Source: Candidatus Desulfovibrio gallistercoris (GTDB lineage: Bacteria > Desulfobacterota > Desulfovibrionia > Desulfovibrionales > Desulfovibrionaceae). From it: a stretch of 55,904 nt of DNA. Location: the NCBI GenBank assembly GCA_019118745.1, contig DWYJ01000028.1, positions 1 through 55,904 on the forward strand. The letters run 5' to 3'. Each line of letters begins with the position of its first letter. Within the stretch, counting starts at the first letter, position 1. Positions 34,801 to 42,951 of this stretch are shown here, piece by piece. The notes under the pieces are model-generated. The model did no database searches. It saw nothing but the letters and a program-made list of their open reading frames with translations, and had not been told where the DNA came from. A program made the translations under genes and the position numbers.

Positions 34801-35024
34801 TTGATGTTCACTTCCAGCGGAGCCAGCACGGTGGCGGCGATGGTCTCCGCCGAAGCGCCGGGGTAGTACGCGGACACGTTGACCGTGGGCGGCACAAGGT
34901 CGGGATACTGGGCGATGGGCAGGGCCTTCATGGCCAGCGCGCCCACGAGCGTGATGACGATGGAGATGACCGACGAAAGGATCGGCCGTCTCAAAAAGAG
35001 ATTGGGTTTAGCGGAGGCAGCCAT
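31827..35024 (-). CDS. RND multidrug efflux permease (HAE1 family)
   Basis: The 1065-residue inner-membrane proton/drug antiporter matches AcrB/MexB. It has twelve membrane segments and two large periplasmic loops: [21 protein letters not shown] at TM1, [34 protein letters not shown], the TM4 motif [20 protein letters not shown] with the paired Asp of the proton relay, LPPGGLxPNEDQG-like [14 protein letters not shown], and [11 protein letters not shown] in the second half. The length is normal. It lies 10 bp after the adaptor gene and overlaps the outer-membrane gene by 4 bp. No regulator gene is adjacent. Confidence 0.97.
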   Translation of the reverse strand: [1065 protein letters not shown]

Positions 35025-35034
35025 AGCGCATCAC

Positions 35035-36207
35035 CTACTGGGCGGCCTTTTCCGCGTTGTCGTCCTTGCCTGCCCCGTCGTTGCCGGCAGCGGCTTTCTG
35101 AGCGCCGTCCTTCTTTCCCTGAGCATTCGGGTCCTGCGGGGTCACGGGCTGGCCGGGACGGGCCTTGATGAGGCCTTCGCTGATGATGACCTCACCGCCC
35201 TTGAGGCCGGAGTCCACAAGATACATGTCGCCGATGGTCTCGCTGACCGTCACGGGCACGGACTTCACGATATTGTTCTCATCCAGGGCCAGCACGAAGG
35301 AACCCTTCTGCGTGATGAGCAGGGACTTCTGCGGGATGAGGACGGCATCGACCAGCACGTCCCCTTCCATGAAGATGCGCACATACTGACCGGGCATGAT
35401 GGAACCCGTGGAATTGTCGAAGGTGGCGCGGGCCTTGATGACGCCGGTGGTGGGCTGCACCCGGCTGTCGATGAAGTTGATGACCCCTTCCACCGGGCTC
35501 ATGCTGCCGTCCAGCAGACGCAGGCGGGCCTTGTAGACGTTGTTCTCCGGGAAACGCAGACGTCCTTCCGCCGCCAGCTGCTGCCGGCGCATGCGCTCCG
35601 GCGCGGCGATGGAAAAGTCGATGTACATGGGGTCGGTCTGTTCCACATAGGTGAGCAGGGAGTTGTTGCTCACCAGGTTGCCCGGCGTGTAATTCTCCTT
35701 GGAGCTGTAGCCGGAGACCGGCGAGACCACCTGACAGTAGTCCAGATTGATCTTGGCCTCGCGCAGGGCGGCGCGGGCGCTGTCATAGGCGGCGCGGGCG
35801 TTGTCGCGGTCCTTCTGGGACACGGCGTTCTTCTCATAAAGGGGACGGATGCGCTGCCATTCGCGGGCGGCGCTGTCGTACTGGGCCTGGGCCTGCTGCA
35901 CCTGCGCCTCGTACTGGTCGCGTTCGATCTGGAAGAGCAGCTGCCCCTGCTTCACGAAAGCCCCTTCATCATACAGGCGTTTTTCGATGATGCCCTGCAC
36001 GCGGGCGCGGACTTCAACGGAACGCGAACCGGAAGCCTGCGCCTGGTACTGGGCGGTCCAGGGACGATCCTTGGCCTCCACATGAAAAACGCTTACAAGC
36101 GGCCCCTTGCCGCCCTGGCGCGCCTGTTCCTCTTCGCCCTGGCAGGCGGCAAGCTGGACAAGCACGAGAAGGGCAAGCGCCACCGAAAACAGATTACGCG
36201 TACGCAT
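35035..36207 (-). CDS. RND efflux membrane fusion (adaptor) lipoprotein
   Basis: The 390-residue periplasmic adaptor links permease and outer-membrane channel. It has a lipoprotein signal (LVQLAAC, Cys22), a lipoyl/barrel-sandwich part (SVEVRARVQGIIEKRLYDEGAFVKQGQLLFQIE), a coiled-coil hairpin (about 95-170), and PVSGYSSKENYTPGNLV. The C-terminal 40 residues are low-complexity and rich in Gly, Ala, Lys and Asp (GKKDGAQKAAAGNDGAGKDD), which is unusual for AcrA-type proteins. As first gene of the operon its promoter should lie in 36208-36550. Confidence 0.95.
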   Translation of the reverse strand: MRTRNLFSVALALLVLVQLAACQGEEEQARQGGKGPLVSVFHVEAKDRPWTAQYQAQASGSRSVEVRARVQGIIEKRLYDEGAFVKQGQLLFQIERDQYEAQVQQAQAQYDSAAREWQRIRPLYEKNAVSQKDRDNARAAYDSARAALREAKINLDYCQVVSPVSGYSSKENYTPGNLVSNNSLLTYVEQTDPMYIDFSIAAPERMRRQQLAAEGRLRFPENNVYKARLRLLDGSMSPVEGVINFIDSRVQPTTGVIKARATFDNSTGSIMPGQYVRIFMEGDVLVDAVLIPQKSLLITQKGSFVLALDENNIVKSVPVTVSETIGDMYLVDSGLKGGEVIISEGLIKARPGQPVTPQDPNAQGKKDGAQKAAAGNDGAGKDDNAEKAAQ

Positions 36208-36550
36208 TCAAAACTCCATAAGCGGTTTCCCGCTTTTCGCAGTGGTTGCCGCCACAGGCGGGCGGAAATCAGAAGGCATGGCGGCAAGCGGCAGCAAGCC
36301 CCTGCGGGGCCGATTCGTTCCTGCCGCGTGCGACCCTGTTTTCCCCGACGGCGGACGCCGTAAACGCATGCCGCATGCCTGTACGAGGGAGAACAAACAG
36401 TCGAAAAACATACTTTCGGCGTTTGTGTCAAGAAAGGCGACGGAATCGTCGCCTCTTTTTTACCCTCAAAAAAATGAATTATTTCAATATGTTGAAAAGA
36501 CGTATGTTTTTCTCGTAACTACTTGTTTTTATTGATGAATATTTTTCAGC
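36208..36550. other. 343-bp AT-rich region before the efflux operon
   Basis: No gene is supported. Bases 36435-36442 pair perfectly with 36447-36454 (8 bp, 4-nt loop). T-rich sequence follows on the plus strand (CTTTTTT) and a weaker TTTCTTG on the minus strand, so this may end transcription of the gene at 36551. On the minus strand a TTGACA follows the hairpin (36425-36430), with TATG a short way downstream, a weak promoter candidate for the efflux operon. The segment 36460-36550 is markedly AT-rich compared with its surroundings. Confidence 0.45.
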
Positions 36551-37183
36551 CTATCCGTCATGCTCATCCCCGGCATACAGCCCCGAAGCGGCAAGGCGGG
36601 TATGCTGGGCGGCAAGGCGAATGAAGACGCACCACCAGATGGCGTTCTTGAGGATCTGGGTACGGTTCCTGCGGCGGGGCGTCATGCTGGGCCGCAGGGC
36701 GCTCAGTTCAAGGAAGTGCTCGCCGCCGCTCTCGCTCAGATAGGCGACGCGCAGCTCGATGCGCTGCATCGCGTTCACCTTGTCCGGCGGGTACTGGCTC
36801 AGCAGCCGGGACGAAAGGTCCGTGGCCTTGGCGGTGCTGGTGGGCATGTCGGAGCCGCCCTCGTGGATCTCCTGGAGCTGGCCGTCGATGATCATGTCCA
36901 CGGAAGTCACGTTGCACAGATTGATCTTGCCGCGACCGGCTTCGGCATGCTGCCGCACGACGCGGTAATAGAAGCCGCCCATCTCCTCGGACACGCCGAT
37001 GACCACCGTGCTCTGATCCGCGCCGGAGTAGACGCCGATCTGGGCCGTCATGCGGGTGTCGTCCGCGATCTCCGACTTGATGGCGGAAATGAGCCGGCGC
37101 TGCACCAGCAGACGGCGGCGGGCTTCCATATAGATAAGGGCGATGGCACTCAACAGGAGCAGGACAATAAAGAGCTGGACCAC
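36551..37183 (-). CDS. Membrane-anchored protein of unknown function
   Basis: The start is GTG 37181-37183 with AAGGAG upstream, giving 210 residues. One N-terminal membrane segment (VQLFIVLLLLSAIALIYMEA, about 2-20) is followed by a soluble cytoplasmic domain with QIGVYSGADQSTVVIGVSEEMGGFYYRVV and LCNVTSVDMIIDGQLQEI, an alternating strand pattern. The C-terminus is basic (RRRNRTQILKNAIWW). I do not recognise the family. It follows xdhC by 60 bp on the same strand and may be cotranscribed with topA-xdhC. Confidence 0.65.
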   Translation of the reverse strand: MVQLFIVLLLLSAIALIYMEARRRLLVQRRLISAIKSEIADDTRMTAQIGVYSGADQSTVVIGVSEEMGGFYYRVVRQHAEAGRGKINLCNVTSVDMIIDGQLQEIHEGGSDMPTSTAKATDLSSRLLSQYPPDKVNAMQRIELRVAYLSESGGEHFLELSALRPSMTPRRRNRTQILKNAIWWCVFIRLAAQHTRLAASGLYAGDEHDG

Positions 37184-37243
37184 GGGAAACTCCTTCGCAA
37201 AAGAAACGAGGGCCGCGGGCCGAAGCCTGCGGCCGGGCGTCCA

Positions 37244-38440
37244 TCAGTCATCGATGCGCAGGCGCTGCAGGGTGCCGGCGCGGGCGGCCAGCAGTTCGGC
37301 CACGACGGACACGGCGATCTGCTGCGGCGAATCCGCCCCGATGGGCAGGCCTATGGGGCAGCGCACGCAGGCAAGCTCCGCGTCGGGCACGCCCTCCTTG
37401 CGCAGGGCGCCGTACACGCCTTCCTTCTTGGAACGGCTGCCGATCATGCCGATGTAGAAGGCATGGCTTTCCAGCGCCTGCACCAGCACCTCACGGTCAA
37501 AGCTGTGTCCGCGCGTCATGATGGCCACATAGTGCCGCCGGCCGATGCCGCAGGCACGGACAAGATTGGCGAAGGCCTGCAACACGAAGCAATGCCGCGC
37601 CATGGGGAAGCGCTCCGGCGAGGCGAATTCCGCCCTGTCGTCCACCACGTCCACCACGAAGCCGCAGGCATGCGCCAGCGTGGCCACTTCCAGCGACACA
37701 TGGCCGCCGCCGCACAGCAGGAGCACCGGCGGCGTGTCCAGCGGTTCCATATAGATGCGGGCCACTGTGGCGTCCACGATCCCGGCCTTGCCCTTGCGCT
37801 TGTCCAGCAAGGCGCGGGCCGGGTCCAGCCCGATGATGACATTGGCCGTTTCCGCGGGGATGTCCGGCACGCCGGCCGACCGCCCGTCGGGCAGGGCCTC
37901 GGGCTGCCGCTCAAGATAGAGGACGCGCCGCGGCAGGGTCTCGCGGGTGACGTCCACCGACCATATGCCGTCGATGCCCTGATCCAGCGCGCGCTGGGCC
38001 TGCCGGAAGAGCGGGGCCTGCGCGGCGGAGAGGCTTTCGCAAAGGACTTCCATGCTGCCGCCGCAGATCATGTCCGTGTCGGCGCTGCCGTCCATGCTGC
38101 AACGGTGGCAGGCGGAAAGGCCGCTGGCGAGGCACTGACGGGCCATGTCCAGCGCGGCCGCCTCCAGTGCGCCGCCGCCCACGGTCCCCAGCAGGCCCTG
38201 CGAAGTCAGCAGGGCCCGCGTCCCCGCGCCGCGCGGCGCGGAGCCTTCCCGGCTGATCACGGTCATGAGGACGGCCTGCTGCCCGGCCTCCAGCAGATCG
38301 GCGATACGCTGCTCCAGCCCCAGCGGACTGCTCAGCGGCGTGATGCGGGGCGGCGGAGGCGGCGTCACGACGCCGGCGGCCGCGGGATCGCGCTTGCCGT
38401 CCCGGCGCTTGCTGTCTTCGGGCTTCTGCTTTTTAGGCAT
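37244..38440 (-). CDS. xdhC: XdhC/CoxI family molybdoenzyme maturation protein
   Basis: The 398-residue protein has an N-terminal XdhC domain (about 40-110, with AVLMTVISREGSAPRGAGTRALL and GTVGGGALEAAAL) and a C-terminal Rossmann XdhC_C domain (about 240-390, with LLLCGGGHVSLEVATLAHACGF and YIGMIGSRSKKEGVY). XdhC proteins bind sulfurated molybdenum cofactor and load it into xanthine dehydrogenase-type enzymes. No molybdoenzyme gene is in the window, so the client is unknown. A Pro-rich leader (VTPPPPPRI) occupies the first 40 residues. The start overlaps topA by 8 bp. Confidence 0.88.
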   Translation of the reverse strand: MPKKQKPEDSKRRDGKRDPAAAGVVTPPPPPRITPLSSPLGLEQRIADLLEAGQQAVLMTVISREGSAPRGAGTRALLTSQGLLGTVGGGALEAAALDMARQCLASGLSACHRCSMDGSADTDMICGGSMEVLCESLSAAQAPLFRQAQRALDQGIDGIWSVDVTRETLPRRVLYLERQPEALPDGRSAGVPDIPAETANVIIGLDPARALLDKRKGKAGIVDATVARIYMEPLDTPPVLLLCGGGHVSLEVATLAHACGFVVDVVDDRAEFASPERFPMARHCFVLQAFANLVRACGIGRRHYVAIMTRGHSFDREVLVQALESHAFYIGMIGSRSKKEGVYGALRKEGVPDAELACVRCPIGLPIGADSPQQIAVSVVAELLAARAGTLQRLRIDD

Positions 38441-40673
38441 GGTCGTCCTCCTTCACATAGCCGCACCCTTTGACGGGGCAGATGATTTTCACTCCGTCAC
38501 GCGATTTCTTCTCCACCAGATAGGGGGAGCCGCAACGGGGGCAGGCTTCGGGGATGGGCCTGTCCCAAAGCGCGAAATCGCATTTGGGATACTGATCGCA
38601 GGAATAAAAGATCTTGCCGCGCTTGCTGCTCTTTTCCACGAGCCGTCCCTCGCCGCAGCGCGGGCAGAGGACGCCCGTGGAGAAGGGCGCGGCATAGTCG
38701 CAGTCGGGATAGCCCGTACAGGCGATGAAGCGGCTGCCCGTGCGCGAACGCTTGATGACCAGATCCTTGCCGCAGCGCGGGCATTCCCCCACTTTTTCCA
38801 GCTGCGGCTTCTGGGGGGCGACGATCTCCAGCTCGCCGTCCGCATTGCGCTGGAAATTGCTGGTGAAACGGCATTCGGGATAGCCGGAGCAGGCCAGGAA
38901 CTGCCCGGCCTTGCCGAACTTGATGACCAGCGGCTTGCCGCAGTCGGGGCAGGTCAGATCCGTGGGGATGCCGCCCTTGACCGACTGCATGTTCTTGGCC
39001 GCCGCCGCCAGCGTGGGATTGAAGTCGTCGGCGAAATGATGCAGCAGCTCCACCCACTGCTCCTTGCCTTCCGCCACCTTGTCGAGGCCTTCCTCCATGC
39101 TGGCCGTGAAGCCCACGTCCATGAGCCGCCCGAAATGCTCCACGAGCTGCTTGCAGACGATGCGGCCCAGATCCGTGGGGATGAAGTGCCTTTCCTGCAG
39201 GCTGACGTACTCGCGGTCCTGCAAAGTGGAGATGATGCTCGCGTAGGTGGACGGCCGGCCGATGCCGCGCTCTTCCAGCTCGCGCACGAGGCTGGCTTCG
39301 CTGTAGCGGGCCGGGGGCTGGGTGAATTTCTGTTCCTTTTCCAGCTTGTCCAGCCCAAGCTCCTGCCCCGGCGTCAGGGCGGGCAGTTCGCTGTCCGCCT
39401 CGTCCTTGCCCCTGGGCATGACCGCCAGGAAGCCCGGGAAGAGCAGGCGCTCGCCCTTGGCGCGCCACTGGCTCGGCCCGCAGGCGATGAGCGCCGTGGT
39501 GTCGTGGAAGCGCGCCCCGGCCATCTGGGAGGCCACGAAGCGCGACCAGATGAGCCGGTAGAGATTGTACTGATCCGGCGGCAGATGGCCCTTGAGGCTG
39601 TCCGGGGTGATGTTCACGTCCACGGGGCGGATGGCTTCATGCGCATCCTGCGCGCCGCTCTTGGCCTTGTAGACGCGGCTCTTGGCCGGCAGATAGTCCT
39701 TGCCCCAGGTGGCGGCGATGAAATCGTGCGCCGCCGTGCGGGCCTCGTCCGCGATGCGGGTGGAGTCGGTACGCATATAGGTGATGAGCGCCGTGATGCT
39801 GCCGTCCTCCATCTCCACGCCTTCATAGAGGCGCTGCGCGATGTTCATGGTGCGCTTGGCCGTATAGGAAAGGCGCTGGTTGGCCGCCTGCTGGAGGGTG
39901 GAGGTGATGAACGGCGGCTGGGGGGCGCGTTCGCGCTCCTTCTGTTCCACGCTCTCCACGCGCCAGGGCTGTCCCTTGAGGGCCGCTTCCAGGGCCTGCG
40001 CGGCTTCGGCGTTGGGGACGACGGCCTTCTTGCCGTCCAGCTTGTGCAGCTCGGCCCGGAAGGGCGGCGGGGTCTCGCCGCGCAGATGGGCGCGGAACTG
40101 CCAGTATTCTTCCGGCACGAAGGCGTCCCGCTCGTCCTCCCGCTCCACGATGAGCCGCAGGGCCACGGACTGCACCCGCCCGGCGGAGATGCCGCGCTTG
40201 ATGGTCTTCCAGAGCAGGGGGGAGATCTTGTAGCCCACCAGCCTGTCGAGCACGCGCCGCGCCTGCTGGGCCTCGAACAGGTCCCGGTTGAGCGCGCGGG
40301 GGTGAGCCAGCGCGTCCTTGACGGCTCGCGCCGTGATCTCGTTGAACTGGATGCGCTTGATGTCCTTGGCCTTGTCGCCGATGAGCTCGGCCACATGCCA
40401 GGCGATGGCCTCGCCTTCCCGGTCGGGGTCGGGGGCCAGATAGACGGTATCGGCCTTGCCCGCGGCGGTGCGCAGCTCGCTGACCACGTTCTTCTTATTA
40501 TCGATGACCTGATACTGAGGGGCGAAGTCGTTGGCCTCGTCCACGCCCAGCGAGCTGGAAGGCAGATCGCGCACATGGCCCACGCTGGCCAGAACCATAT
40601 ACTGCGGCCCCAGAAATTTCTTGATGGTCTTCACCTTGGCAGGCGATTCCACGATGATCAGCTCTTTGCCCAT
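38433..40673 (-). CDS. topA: DNA topoisomerase I
   Basis: Type IA topoisomerase, 746 residues, relaxes negative supercoils by single-strand passage. The TOPRIM domain starts at once (KELIIVESPAKVKTIKKFLG, then APDPDREGEAIAWH), followed by RRVLDRLVGYKISPLLW, SAGRVQSVALRLI and the active-site region YMRTDSTRIADEAR with the catalytic Tyr near residue 297. The C-terminus carries four Cys4 zinc ribbons (CPDCGKP, CPRCGKD, CPRCGEG, CPRCGSP; near 571, 628, 666 and 708). The start is ATG 40671-40673; the ORF extends 14 codons further upstream but MGKELIIVESP is the family start. Confidence 0.97.
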   Translation of the reverse strand: MGKELIIVESPAKVKTIKKFLGPQYMVLASVGHVRDLPSSSLGVDEANDFAPQYQVIDNKKNVVSELRTAAGKADTVYLAPDPDREGEAIAWHVAELIGDKAKDIKRIQFNEITARAVKDALAHPRALNRDLFEAQQARRVLDRLVGYKISPLLWKTIKRGISAGRVQSVALRLIVEREDERDAFVPEEYWQFRAHLRGETPPPFRAELHKLDGKKAVVPNAEAAQALEAALKGQPWRVESVEQKERERAPQPPFITSTLQQAANQRLSYTAKRTMNIAQRLYEGVEMEDGSITALITYMRTDSTRIADEARTAAHDFIAATWGKDYLPAKSRVYKAKSGAQDAHEAIRPVDVNITPDSLKGHLPPDQYNLYRLIWSRFVASQMAGARFHDTTALIACGPSQWRAKGERLLFPGFLAVMPRGKDEADSELPALTPGQELGLDKLEKEQKFTQPPARYSEASLVRELEERGIGRPSTYASIISTLQDREYVSLQERHFIPTDLGRIVCKQLVEHFGRLMDVGFTASMEEGLDKVAEGKEQWVELLHHFADDFNPTLAAAAKNMQSVKGGIPTDLTCPDCGKPLVIKFGKAGQFLACSGYPECRFTSNFQRNADGELEIVAPQKPQLEKVGECPRCGKDLVIKRSRTGSRFIACTGYPDCDYAAPFSTGVLCPRCGEGRLVEKSSKRGKIFYSCDQYPKCDFALWDRPIPEACPRCGSPYLVEKKSRDGVKIICPVKGCGYVKEDDHA

Positions 40674-40980
40674 GCGAATGCTCCCTCTCCAGTTTCGCAG
40701 GCGAGAATACGGCAAAATGCGTCCGCGTCAAGAGTCCGGCGCTCATGCCGCCAGGCGGAGGACGCCGCCGCCCTCCCGGATGCCGCCGGTTCGGAACGGT
40801 CATCCTCATCCCGTCCTCACCGGCTCCTATCCTCATTCTGGTTACTTCTTTCTCCCACACGGCGCAACAGGGAGGAGGCGCGCAGCCACTGCTCCCTCTT
40901 CCCCGGCCGCCGGACCGGATGGACAAATCTTTTACGCCACTGTACAAAAAGACAGTTTTATATGCTGCTGACCGTCCCGC
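40674..40980. other. 307-bp gap upstream of topA
   Basis: No gene is supported. The region separates the divergent topA (-) and lipoprotein-like (+) genes and should hold the topA promoter. I saw no convincing -35/-10 pair and no stable long hairpin. Frames crossing it on either strand are shadows without family features. Confidence 0.3.
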
Positions 40981-41277
40981 ATGTCCCAAAGCCCTCCTGA
41001 TGCCTGGCCGAGTACGGGAAAAAGCTGTCTGCGCCGGCTCTTCACTCTGCCGACGGCGTATTTCTGTCTGCCTCCGACAGGCTGCGGAGCCAGATTGCCG
41101 GACAGCGGCACGCTCCCGCCGGTGACGGTTGCAAAAAACACGCCCTTTTATTGGAAAGGCTCGGCAGAGGAGGTCCGGAAAAAGGGCGTACGCGTCGATG
41201 ACCTGTCGCCGGCCACCGAAAGACAGCGCCTGACCGTCGACGGCACGGCGGCCGCAACGCCAGCGAGGAGACCATGA
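40981..41277 (+). pseudogene. Decayed copy of the TraT-like lipoprotein gene
   Basis: A 98-codon frame ends in the ATG of the next gene. Its stretch around residue 20-52 (FCLPPTGCGARLPDSGTLPPV and KNTPFYW) aligns with residues 18-54 of the next product (LCLHLAGCGASRPDGGSLTPV and EDTAFYL). The DNA also aligns (41080 onward against 41356 onward, both starting GGCTGCGG). The signal region is full of prolines and similarity ends after about 50 residues, so this looks like a truncated, decaying duplicate. A short functional lipoprotein cannot be excluded. Confidence 0.5.
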
Positions 41278-41933
41278 GAACCCCTTTCCTGCGAAAAAGC
41301 CCCGGCCCGCGTCTTTTCCCGCTCTTGCTCGCGCTCTGCCTGTGTCTGCATCTGGCTGGCTGCGGCGCGTCACGTCCGGACGGCGGTAGCCTCACGCCGG
41401 TACGCGTGGGTGAGGACACCGCCTTTTATCTGGATGTTTCGGGCAGCGGCATCAATGCCGAGGACCTTAAGTATACCGTCATGGGCTACCTGCAGAGCGA
41501 TACCGGCATGAGCATGGCCGACAGCCCCGGCCCGGACACGCTGATGGTGCGCGTGGAGGTGCGGGAGATCTTCCCGGCGGGCAGCTCAAGCATGGACGCC
41601 CGCGAAACGTTGGGCACCACGACCACCGGCGTCCTGCTGGGGACGCTGGTGGGAGGGCTTGCGGGCGGCCGCAGCGGCGCGCTCATCGGCGCGGGCGTGG
41701 GGGCGGCCACGGGCATCGGCGTCTCGGCCCTGGACAGCCGGACCAAGACCCTCTGGGCCATGCGGGCCCAGGTCGGCCTGGCCCACGGCAAGAAACCGGA
41801 CAAGCTGGAAGAGGTCGTCGTCAGCACTGACGGCGTGAGCTCGCGCGACGAGGCCCTGCCCACGTTACAGGACAAGCTGGCCCAGCGCATCAGCGCGGCG
41901 GTCATCACTTCCGCCGCTGCCGGCAAACAGTGA
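41274..41933 (+). CDS. TraT-like outer-membrane lipoprotein
   Basis: The 219-residue protein starts at ATG 41274 behind GAGGA and has a lipoprotein signal with lipobox LAGC (Cys25). A domain with TAFYLDVSGSGINAEDLKYTVMGYL and LMVRVEVREI is followed by a glycine-zipper hydrophobic segment (GVLLGTLVGGLAGGRSGALIGAGVGAATGIG, about 120-150) and a domain ending LQDKLAQRISAAV. This order matches TraT, the F-plasmid surface-exclusion and serum-resistance lipoprotein (zipper, then LEDQLAKSIANIL at the end). The resemblance is by eye. Its job in the cell surface is inferred. Confidence 0.7.
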   Translation: MRTPFLRKSPGPRLFPLLLALCLCLHLAGCGASRPDGGSLTPVRVGEDTAFYLDVSGSGINAEDLKYTVMGYLQSDTGMSMADSPGPDTLMVRVEVREIFPAGSSSMDARETLGTTTTGVLLGTLVGGLAGGRSGALIGAGVGAATGIGVSALDSRTKTLWAMRAQVGLAHGKKPDKLEEVVVSTDGVSSRDEALPTLQDKLAQRISAAVITSAAAGKQ

Positions 41934-42213
41934 CGCTCCGCCCGGCTCCCCGCCGGGAAGCGCCGCCACCCCGTCCTTCCCCTCGCGCCGGGAGGCGGTG
42001 GACAGGCTCTGCCCGCTTCGGTTATAGCATCCGTGAGAAGTGACGCTCACGGCCCTTGCGCCGCGTCGATTTTCCCGCTCTTTTTCGCTCTGATCACGTC
42101 TCGCCGCCTGCGGCAGGACGTCCGCCATCATCCGCGATCCCCGGAGACAAGGCGCGGGACGCTGAGACTTCAACCCATCTCTCCCCAAGGGATGCGCTCG
42201 TACGGAAAGCGCC

Positions 42214-42882
42214 ATGCACCATTTACGAAAGACCCTCGCGCTGTTGCTGTTTGCCTGCCTGCTGCTCTCCAGCGCCTGCGTGAAACAGTCCCGGCAGGCC
42301 GGCCCGCTGGACGTCTACCGCAACGGCAAACTGGATGAAGCCGGAACGGACATCGCCGACGTGGCCTATGTCAGCGTACGGGACAGCACCACGCTGGTGG
42401 GCAATCTGCACGGCGAGATCGAACGGCGGTTGCAGACGCACGGCATACAGCTCACCAGCAATCCGAGCCAGGCGGGCTATATCCTCCAGATCTCCGTCCT
42501 GGCCTGCGCCTCCTCCGCCACAGACGAACTCAAGAAAAGCGTGGAGGCCGGTTACGGCGCGCCCGTCGCCCTGTCGGGCAAGGGGAACACCGCGCTCGTG
42601 ACGGACGCCCTGCTGGTGTTGCGCCGCGTGCCCCGCGCCGGGAAAAAGCAGGCCCTGCAAAGCATCTCCAACCGGCAGGCGGTGGCCAGCAGTCAGATGC
42701 GGCTCGGCCTGCAAGCCCGCAAGGAGCTGGATACCGCCAAAAACCTGCCCCCCGACGTGGGCGTCAAACTGGCGGCGGAGATATGCACCCCCATCCTGCA
42801 TCATGCCGCCGGCACGGAAGACCCGCATGCCGCCCCGGAACCGTCCGAAACGAAGAAAAAAACGCCTGACGGCAAAAAGTGA
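42214..42882 (+). CDS. TraT-like lipoprotein without glycine zipper
   Basis: The 222-residue product has a hydrophobic signal and a Cys at about 22 (LLLSSACVKQ), a slightly unusual lipobox. The section ADVAYVSVRDSTTLVGNLHGEIERRLQTHGIQLTSNPSQAGYILQISVLAC parallels TraT ([49 protein letters not shown]) and the neighbouring lipoprotein. The glycine-zipper segment is shortened or lost, and the C-terminus is charged. It follows the TraT-like gene on the same strand with 280 bp between, and a strong terminator follows. Role unknown. Confidence 0.68.
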   Translation: MHHLRKTLALLLFACLLLSSACVKQSRQAGPLDVYRNGKLDEAGTDIADVAYVSVRDSTTLVGNLHGEIERRLQTHGIQLTSNPSQAGYILQISVLACASSATDELKKSVEAGYGAPVALSGKGNTALVTDALLVLRRVPRAGKKQALQSISNRQAVASSQMRLGLQARKELDTAKNLPPDVGVKLAAEICTPILHHAAGTEDPHAAPEPSETKKKTPDGKK

Positions 42883-42902
42883 TCCCTCACGAACGAACAC
42901 GC

Positions 42903-42936
42903 ATCCCCGGCAGCCCGCATGCCGGGGATATTTTTT
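42903..42936 (+). terminator. Rho-independent terminator
   Basis: ATCCCCGGCA at 42903-42912 pairs perfectly with TGCCGGGGAT at 42920-42929, followed by A and six T (42931-42936). It ends the plus-strand TraT-like transcript, 20 bp after its stop. Confidence 0.9.
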
Positions 42937-42951
42937 CTGCCGCGCGGCGGC

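Noticed and set aside
40498..41373. Minus-strand 291-codon frame crossing the topA start
   Set aside because: It covers the intergenic region and parts of two other genes, with no family features.
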